From NCBI RefSeq assembly GCF_900089585.1, contig NZ_FLRH01000003.1, positions 3,486,501 to 3,550,500 of the forward strand: DNA of 64,000 nucleotides, written 5' to 3'. This DNA comes from Micromonospora sediminicola (lineage in GTDB: Bacteria; Actinomycetota; Actinomycetes; Mycobacteriales; Micromonosporaceae). Positions 58,996-64,000 of the stretch are shown one piece after another. The translations under genes were made by a program, and so were the position numbers. The number at the start of each line of letters is the position of its first letter. Position 1 is the first letter of the stretch. The notes under the pieces are model-generated. The model was not told where the DNA came from. It searched no databases and saw only the letters and a list, made by a program, of their open reading frames with translations.

Positions 58996-61191
58996 TCAGC
59001 GGTGGAAACGCAGGTAGTCGAACTCGGCCGTCACGGCGGGCGTGGCGCCGCCGTGCGCGACCAGGCCGATGCGGGGCGTGGTGTCGGCCGGGAACGTCCA
59101 CACCGCTCCCCACGTCCAGTGCTTCCCGTCGCGGCTGGAGCCGGCGCGGAACTCGTGTTCCCCGGTGACCCGGTCGACGTGGTGGGCCAGCCGCAGCCAG
59201 GTGGTGGTGCCCGGCGTGCCGACGATGCTGCCGCCGTACACCGGCTGCCCGGCGAAGGGCAGCTCGTAGCCGTACTCGACCTGGCGGGTGTTCCAGATCG
59301 CCACCTGGGTCAGCCGGGCGAACCGGTCGTCGTCGACGTACGCGACCAGGCCCGCCTGCTGGTAGTTGCGGACCGTGTCCTCGCCCAGGTCGAGCGTCAC
59401 CTTCGTCTCGGCCACGTAGTCGCCGGTGGGCGCGTCGCGCAGCAGCACCCCGGCGGTGTTGCCGGTGCCGGACAGGTCGGCGTCCTGCACCGGCCAGCGC
59501 AGCGCGCCGCCGGTCACGGTCGCGGCCGGGTCCTGGCGCACCCACTGCCAGGCCGGGTCGAGCCCACCGGTGAACTCGTCGGAGAAGCCGCGCAGCACCG
59601 GGCCGACCCGGGGCGGCGCGACCGGGTGCCGGACCGGGCGGTACAGCCGGGCGACGCTGACGTTGTCGAACTCGGCCGGTCCGTCCTGGGCCCGCAGGGT
59701 CAGCGCGCCGGTCGCGGGGCGGGGGAGCCGGAGCGACACCCGGGCGACCGGGTCGCCGAGGCGGGACGGGCTGAGCGTGGCGACGAGCTGCCGGCCGCGT
59801 ACCTCGATCGCGAGGGTGTGCCGGTCGGTCAGATCGGCGCCGGCGGGCAGCGGTGTGCCGGCGCTGCCGGCGGTCAGCCGGCCGCCGCCGACCCGGACGT
59901 CAACGCCGCCGAGCCGCAGCCCGGCGGTGGTCGCGCCGGTCAGTCGCAGGTCGGTCTCCGCCCGCAGGTCGCCGCCGATCCGGGTACGCGAGGCCAGCGC
60001 CCCGGTGCCGGTGAGCACCCCGCCGGCCGCCCGCCACGTGCCGCTCTCGACCCGCCAGTCGCGCAGGTCGGCAGTGGCGAAACGGGCGTCGATCCGGCCC
60101 GTGGTGACGGGTGCGGGGCGGGCGCCGTCGGAGGGGCCGGCGCCGGCGTTCACCGTCGGCCAGCCGTCGATCCAGTCGAGCCGGTCCAGCAGCATCGGCC
60201 GCTCGTTGACGCCGAACGGCTCGTCCAGGTAGGGGTCGGCCCGGTCGATCGCGTGGTAGGCGATCCAGTCCTGCCCGGACAGGTCGGTGAGCACGGCGTT
60301 GTGGCCGGTGCCGATCCAGCGGTTGCCGTTCTGGGTCAGCACCGGGGTGCCGCCGGCGCGGGAGACGTCGAGGCGCTGGCCGTCGCGGTCGGTGAACGGG
60401 CCGCGTGGGTCACGGGCCCGGCCGACCTGGACGGAGTAGCCGGTGGCCGGACCGGCGCAGCAGTTGGCGGTGGAGGCGAAGAGGTAGTACCAGCCGTCGC
60501 GGCGCAGTACGTAGGCGCCCTCGAACTTGTTGTCGACGGCGACCGGGGTCGGCGTGCCGACCGCGCGCAGGCCGTCGGGGGACAGTTCGGTGACCGCGAT
60601 GCCGCCGTAGTAGCTGCCGTAGTAGAGCCAGGACCGGCCGTCGGCGCCGGTGAGCTGGCTCGGGTCGATGGTCCACAGGTAGCCGCCGCCCGCGCCGGGG
60701 CGCGGGGCGACCACCGGCTCGTCGGCGAACGTCCACGGTCCGGCGGGGCTCGGCGCGGTGGCCACCCCGACCGCGGTGTCGAAGGTGTCGGCGGAGACGG
60801 TGGTGTCGGTGACGGTCATGTACATGACCCACCGCCCGCCGAGGCGGCGGACGTCGGGCGCCCAGAACGCGGCGCCCGGCGCGGCGTACGCGGGCCGCTG
60901 GTCGGGGGCGAACGCGTCGCCGACGTAGCTCCAGTCGACCAGGTCGGCGGAGCGGGCGATCGGCACCCGGTGCGGTGTTCCCTCGCCCTCGCGCAGCGGG
61001 TCGGAGGTGCCGAAGGCGTACCAGAGTCCGTCGTCGCCGCGGACCACGACCGGGTCGGCGAAGGTGTCGGCGAACCCGGCGGAGACCGGGTTGCGGTAGC
61101 GGTCGGGCCCGGCGGCGGGCGCGGGTGACGCGCCGGCGAGCAGAAGGGTGAGGACGGCGGCGAGCACGCCGCCGCGGCGGAGGTGTCCCAT
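58996..61191 (-). CDS. Secreted GH43 family glycoside hydrolase (arabinanase/xylosidase type)
   Basis: A 731-residue exported enzyme with a signal peptide (1-26, cleavage near PAPAAG). The five-bladed GH43 propeller (about 30-345) has the catalytic Asp in ADPVVVRGDDGLWYAF, the pKa-modulating Asp in LWTIDPSQL and the acid Glu in NKFEGAYVL. Two C-terminal beta-sandwich regions follow (about 365-500 and 530-731, the latter with FSDEFTGGLDPAWQWVRQDP as in DUF1349/GH43 C-terminal domains). It would release arabinose or xylose from plant polysaccharide. An operator-like dyad lies 50-70 bases upstream. Confidence 0.92.
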   Translation of the reverse strand: MGHLRRGGVLAAVLTLLLAGASPAPAAGPDRYRNPVSAGFADTFADPVVVRGDDGLWYAFGTSDPLREGEGTPHRVPIARSADLVDWSYVGDAFAPDQRPAYAAPGAAFWAPDVRRLGGRWVMYMTVTDTTVSADTFDTAVGVATAPSPAGPWTFADEPVVAPRPGAGGGYLWTIDPSQLTGADGRSWLYYGSYYGGIAVTELSPDGLRAVGTPTPVAVDNKFEGAYVLRRDGWYYLFASTANCCAGPATGYSVQVGRARDPRGPFTDRDGQRLDVSRAGGTPVLTQNGNRWIGTGHNAVLTDLSGQDWIAYHAIDRADPYLDEPFGVNERPMLLDRLDWIDGWPTVNAGAGPSDGARPAPVTTGRIDARFATADLRDWRVESGTWRAAGGVLTGTGALASRTRIGGDLRAETDLRLTGATTAGLRLGGVDVRVGGGRLTAGSAGTPLPAGADLTDRHTLAIEVRGRQLVATLSPSRLGDPVARVSLRLPRPATGALTLRAQDGPAEFDNVSVARLYRPVRHPVAPPRVGPVLRGFSDEFTGGLDPAWQWVRQDPAATVTGGALRWPVQDADLSGTGNTAGVLLRDAPTGDYVAETKVTLDLGEDTVRNYQQAGLVAYVDDDRFARLTQVAIWNTRQVEYGYELPFAGQPVYGGSIVGTPGTTTWLRLAHHVDRVTGEHEFRAGSSRDGKHWTWGAVWTFPADTTPRIGLVAHGGATPAVTAEFDYLRFHR

Positions 61192-61239
61192 CAGGCCTGC
61201 CTTGGAGGTAGACGGAGGTCACTGCGGTGCACCCGTTTG

Positions 61240-61263
61240 TACAACGTTGGATACAACGATGTA
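61240..61263. promoter_or_regulatory. Operator-like dyad between GH43 and ArsR genes
   Basis: TACAACGTT-N6-AACGATGTA (one mismatch), with a central-CG CAACGTTG core as in LacI-family sugar operators. It is 49-72 bases upstream of the GH43 start and could mediate sugar-responsive repression. Confidence 0.5.
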
Positions 61264-61324
61264 AAGAACCGCCGCGCGCCACCTTCCGGTCCGGCCCGAA
61301 CCGTGGCCGTGCCAGCATGGTCCG

Positions 61325-62068
61325 ATGACCACCCGCGCCGACGGCCGAGGGCTGGCCGGACTCGCCGCCCTGCTCGCCGATCCCACCCGGGCCGAGTTCT
61401 GTCTCGCCCTGCTCGACGGACGCGCCTGGACCGCCGGTGAGCTGGCCCGCCGCGCCGGCGTCGCGGCCTCCACCGCCAGCGACCACCTCACCCGGCTGGT
61501 GCGCGGCGGCCTGCTGGCCGAGGAGCGGCAGGGCCGGCACCGGTACGTCCGCCTCGCCGACCCGTCGGTCGCCCAGCTCCTCGAGGACCTGACCGCGCGG
61601 GCGCCCGCCCCGGCCACGTCGCCCCGCACGTTGCGCGCCGCGTCGGCCGGCGCCGCCCTGGCGTACGCCCGGACCTGCTACGACCACCTCGCCGGGCGAC
61701 TCGGCGTGCTGCTGCACGACGCGCTGCTCGCCCGCGGTGTGCTGGACCGGGCCGGCGGCCTCGCGCTCACCCCGGCCGGGATGTCCTGGCTGGCCGAGAT
61801 GGGCGTGCCGGTCGAGCCGCTGCGCGCCGCCCGTCGACCGTTGGTGCGCGACTGTCTGGACTGGACCGAACGACGGCCGCACCTGGCCGGCGCGCTCGGC
61901 GCCGCGTTGTGCGGGCGCTTCCTCGACCTCGGCTGGACCGCGCGGGGGACCGGTCGGGCGGTGCGGCTCACCCCGGCCGGGCGGGACGGGCTCGCCGCCG
62001 CCCTCGCGCTCGACCCGGCGCTCCTCGCCCCGCCCGCCTCCCGCGACACCGGCCCCGCCCGCGCCTGA
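61325..62068 (+). CDS. ArsR-family HTH regulator with C-terminal extension
   Basis: A 247-residue regulator. Winged HTH in residues 10-80: LAALLADPTRAEFCLALLDGRAWTAGELARRAGVAASTASDHLTRLVRGGLLAEERQGRHRYVRL, the ArsR signature, without the metal-binding CxC. The C-terminal half (about 105-235), with YARTCYDHLAGRLGVLLHDALLARG, is the extension found in larger actinobacterial ArsR proteins that sense small molecules. The palindrome at 62269-62294, upstream of the P450, is a candidate target. Confidence 0.88.
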   Translation: MTTRADGRGLAGLAALLADPTRAEFCLALLDGRAWTAGELARRAGVAASTASDHLTRLVRGGLLAEERQGRHRYVRLADPSVAQLLEDLTARAPAPATSPRTLRAASAGAALAYARTCYDHLAGRLGVLLHDALLARGVLDRAGGLALTPAGMSWLAEMGVPVEPLRAARRPLVRDCLDWTERRPHLAGALGAALCGRFLDLGWTARGTGRAVRLTPAGRDGLAAALALDPALLAPPASRDTGPARA

Positions 62069-62070
62069 CC

Positions 62071-62180
62071 CGTCCGGCTCGGCCCGTCCGGCTCGGCCCG
62101 TCCGGCTCGGCCCGTCCGGCTCGGCCGTCCGGCTCGGCCCGTCCGGCTCGGCCGTCCGGCTCGGCCCGTCCGGCTCGGCC
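62071..62180. repeat. 13/14-bp tandem repeat, eight copies
   Basis: CGTCCGGCTCGG units start at 62071, 62085, 62099, 62113, 62126, 62140, 62153 and 62167 (spacing 13-14). The array begins two bases after the ArsR stop and is non-coding; long frames through it (Gly-Pro-Ser-Arg repeats) are artefacts. Confidence 0.85.
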
Positions 62181-62268
62181 GGGCGGGGTCCGGGTGATCG
62201 ACTCCAGTTCGGCGAGGTGGTGGGGTCGGCGTGCCCCTGATGCCGCCACCTCCCCGATCTGGCGCGCC

Positions 62269-62294
62269 GATCGTTCGGTCGGGACCGAACGATC
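62269..62294. promoter_or_regulatory. Perfect 26-bp palindromic operator upstream of the P450
   Basis: GATCGTTCGGTC (62269-62280) and GACCGAACGATC (62283-62294) are exact inverted copies around GG, ending 19 bases before GTG 62314. The position between promoter and start suits a repressor of the TetR or ArsR type; the ArsR gene just upstream is the nearest candidate. Confidence 0.65.
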
Positions 62295-62313
62295 ACCGCC
62301 CTACGGTCGGGTG

Positions 62314-63396
62314 GTGGACCTACCGACGATCACGGCCGCTCCGGGCACGCCGACCTGCGGACCGCCGACCCGAGGCGACGACGGCTGGCTGGTCACCCGG
62401 CACGCGGACGTCACCGCCGCCCTGACCGATCCCCGCTGCGTGGTGCCGCCCGCCGGGCCGCCCGGCGCCGCCGGCTCGCTGGCCTGGCTGCGCGCGTCCG
62501 TCAGCCGCTTCAGCCCACCGGAGCGCCACCCCGGCCGGCGGGCGATCGCGGTGGCGGCGCTGGACGACCTCGACCCGCGGGACCTGTCCCTGGCCGCCGC
62601 ACGGCGGACCGGCGAGATCCTCGACCGGTCGGCGTCGCCCGTACCGCCCCTGTTAAGAGGGGTCCCCTCCTCTACCGGAGGCGTTAACAGGGGGCCCTTC
62701 CTTACATCCCGGGTGGAGGTGATGGGGGCGCTGGCGCGGGGCGTGCCGCTGGTGGTGCTGGGGGAGCGGCTCGGCCTGGCGGATCCGGCGGCGGCCGCGT
62801 CGGCGGTGACGACGGTGGCCGCCGCCTACCATCCCGGCGCCGAGCCGGCGGCGGTCACGCGGGCCGACCGGGCGGTGGCCGCGTTGGTGGCGATGTCGCC
62901 GGCGGCCCCGCCCGAGGTGACCGCGAACCGGATCGGGCTGCTGGTGCAGGCCGCCGACGCCACGGCCGGGCTGATCGGCGCGGCGGTCCGGCACGGGCTC
63001 GCCGCGCCGGCCGGGCTCGCCACCGCCGCGCTGCTCGCCGAGGTGCTGCGGCTCGACCCACCGGTACGCGCCACCCGCCGGGTCACCACCGCCGCACTCG
63101 ACCTGGGCGGCCGGCCGATCCGGGTCGGCGAGCCGCTGCTGCTCCGCTTCGACGCGGCGAACCGGGACCCGGCCGTCCATCCGGAGCCGGACCGGTTCGT
63201 GGTCGACCGGGCCGGTGGGGTGCTGACGTTCGGCGCCGGCGTCCGGGGCTGCCCGGGGTCGCGGCACGCGCTCGCCCTGGCCGCCGGCGTGGTCGACGTG
63301 CTGCGCCGCCGCTGCGCACCGGTCGACGCTCCGGTCAGCTACGCCCCGCATCCGACGCTGCGCGTCCCGACCCGTCTCGAGGTGACCCTGCGATGA
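62314..63396 (+). CDS. Cytochrome P450 with in-frame repeat insertion
   Basis: A 360-residue P450-like protein. K-helix ExxR (AEVLRLDPPVRATRR), I-helix QAADATAG with the conserved Thr, and haem loop TFGAGVRGCPGSRHALALAAG with the Cys ligand, though the usual His/Arg three before Cys is shifted. The N-terminal part is shorter than in most CYPs. Residues 112-131 (PLLRGVPSSTGGVNRGPFLT) are encoded by a family A intergenic repeat and include a TTA leucine codon (62653-62655), rare in such GC-rich genomes. GTG 62311 is an equally possible start. The next gene starts within its stop (ATGA). Confidence 0.8.
   Translation: MDLPTITAAPGTPTCGPPTRGDDGWLVTRHADVTAALTDPRCVVPPAGPPGAAGSLAWLRASVSRFSPPERHPGRRAIAVAALDDLDPRDLSLAAARRTGEILDRSASPVPPLLRGVPSSTGGVNRGPFLTSRVEVMGALARGVPLVVLGERLGLADPAAAASAVTTVAAAYHPGAEPAAVTRADRAVAALVAMSPAAPPEVTANRIGLLVQAADATAGLIGAAVRHGLAAPAGLATAALLAEVLRLDPPVRATRRVTTAALDLGGRPIRVGEPLLLRFDAANRDPAVHPEPDRFVVDRAGGVLTFGAGVRGCPGSRHALALAAGVVDVLRRRCAPVDAPVSYAPHPTLRVPTRLEVTLR
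62651..62706. repeat. Family A repeat inside the P450 gene
   Basis: TGTTAAGAGGGGTCCCCTCC...GGAGGCGTTAACAGGGGGCCCTTCCTTACA; on the other strand it reads GTAAGGAAGGGCCCCCTGTTAACGCC, matching the arm of the palindrome at 30773-30800 at most positions. It keeps the reading frame open. Confidence 0.85.
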
Positions 63397-64000
63397 CCGA
63401 CCGCCACGCGGCCTTCCGCGCGCTGCACCGGCCCGGCCGCCCCCTGCTGCTGCCCAACGCCTGGGACCACGCGTCCGCGGCGGCGCTCGCCGCCCGGGGT
63501 CACGCCGCGATCGGCACGACCAGCCTCGGCGTCGCGGCGGCCGCCGGCCGGCCGGACGGCGCCGGGGCGACCCGGGCCGAGACCCTGGACCTGGCCCGTC
63601 GCCTGCGGCACCTGCCGGTGCTGCTCACCGTCGACGTGGAGGACGGCTTCGACGAGGAGCCGGCGGCCGTGGCCCGCTACGTCGGCGAGCTGGCCGCCCT
63701 GGGGGTGGTGGGGGTGAACCTGGAGGACGGCCGCCCGGACGGCACCCTGACCCCGGCGCCGCTCGTCGCGGCGAAGATCGCGGCGGTACGCGCGGCGGCG
63801 CCAGGGCTCTTCGTCAACGCCCGCACCGACGCGTGGTGGCTGGACGTGCCGGCGCCGCTGGCCGAGGCACGGCGCCGGGCGGCGGCGTACCGGGCGGCGG
63901 GGGCCGACGGCTTCTTCGTTCCCGGCGCGCCCGACGACACGATCGGCACGCTGGTGGCGGAGGCCGGACTGCCGCTGAACGTCCTGCACCGGCCGGGCGG
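63393..64000 (+). CDS. PEP mutase/isocitrate lyase family protein (partial, 3' end missing)
   Basis: ATG 63393 overlaps the P450 stop; 202 residues are visible before the right edge. Motifs of the ICL/PEPM TIM barrel: LLLPNAWDHASAAALAARGHAAIGTTSLGVAAA, TVDVEDGFDEEPAAVARYVGELAALGVVGVNLEDG, LFVNARTDAWW and ADGFFVPGAPD. Such actinobacterial homologues (often called isocitrate lyase/phosphoenolpyruvate mutase family) cleave or form C-C bonds of 2-oxo/hydroxyacids, but the exact substrate is not known. Confidence 0.88.
   Translation, partial: MTDRHAAFRALHRPGRPLLLPNAWDHASAAALAARGHAAIGTTSLGVAAAAGRPDGAGATRAETLDLARRLRHLPVLLTVDVEDGFDEEPAAVARYVGELAALGVVGVNLEDGRPDGTLTPAPLVAAKIAAVRAAAPGLFVNARTDAWWLDVPAPLAEARRRAAAYRAAGADGFFVPGAPDDTIGTLVAEAGLPLNVLHRPG

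Overview
The window is very GC-rich, codon use is strongly biased to G/C in third positions, and genes are packed in translationally coupled operons (ATGA, GTGA and TGATG overlaps). It carries Lsr2, an HspR-type Lon control region, a mycothiol-era actinobacterial gene mix and many short palindromic intergenic repeats. This points to an actinomycete of the Micromonosporaceae (Micromonospora-like). No rRNA, tRNA, CRISPR array, transposase or phage gene was seen.

Left part (about 0.3-26.2 kb): an apparent specialised-metabolite locus. A first operon (0.3-13.7 kb, plus strand) holds two adenylate-forming ligases, two stand-alone acyl carrier proteins, three ketosynthase-type proteins (one with an altered active site, one only half length), a 4-hydroxymandelate synthase, a PhyH-type Fe/2-oxoglutarate oxygenase, a DUF3050 haem-oxygenase-fold protein, a 2-oxoacid dehydrogenase E1 alpha/beta pair without E2/E3, and an ATP-grasp-like protein. 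A phosphopantetheinyl transferase is embedded antisense. A TetR/hydrolase divergent pair with a clear 25-bp operator and a 600-bp repeat-rich gap follow. Next comes a minus-strand block (SGNH hydrolase, MmcQ/YjbR protein, MFS exporter, a third ligase) and then a plus-strand operon (secreted SGNH hydrolase; P450, esterase, FMN hydroxymandelate oxidase, HpgT-like aminotransferase). The mandelate synthase, oxidase and aminotransferase together make a complete route from 4-hydroxyphenylpyruvate to 4-hydroxyphenylglycine, but no NRPS is present in the window. The carrier proteins and ketosynthases suggest an unusual NRPS-independent use. The product is unknown and the single-cluster reading is inference.

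Middle part (26-51 kb): mostly housekeeping and stress genes. These are ribulokinase; glyA behind a ZTP-type riboswitch; an SDR; hemerythrin; an NAD(P)HX dehydratase; a histidine phosphatase; a LigD-type polymerase; a BkdR-like Lrp regulator divergent from a branched-chain 2-oxoacid dehydrogenase operon (E1a, E1b, E2); a lipoprotein L,D-transpeptidase; an SMP-30/strictosidine-synthase-like protein; a STAS protein; FKBP; DoxX; CBS-BON; a universal stress protein; a metal/cobalamin-type binding protein; a nitroreductase; a DICT-GGDEF protein; and a secreted Asn-Gly-repeat protein.

Right part (51-64 kb): lsr2, lon with a HAIR-like element, a DEAD-box helicase, a membrane protein, a DesK/NarL-type two-component system, a 2'-5' RNA ligase-like protein, a secreted GH43 arabinanase-type enzyme, an ArsR regulator, a P450 that carries an in-frame copy of an intergenic repeat, and the start of a PEP-mutase/isocitrate-lyase family gene. 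Several repeat families (palindromes and 14-, 19- and about 98-bp tandem repeats) recur between genes, and two copies lie inside coding regions.
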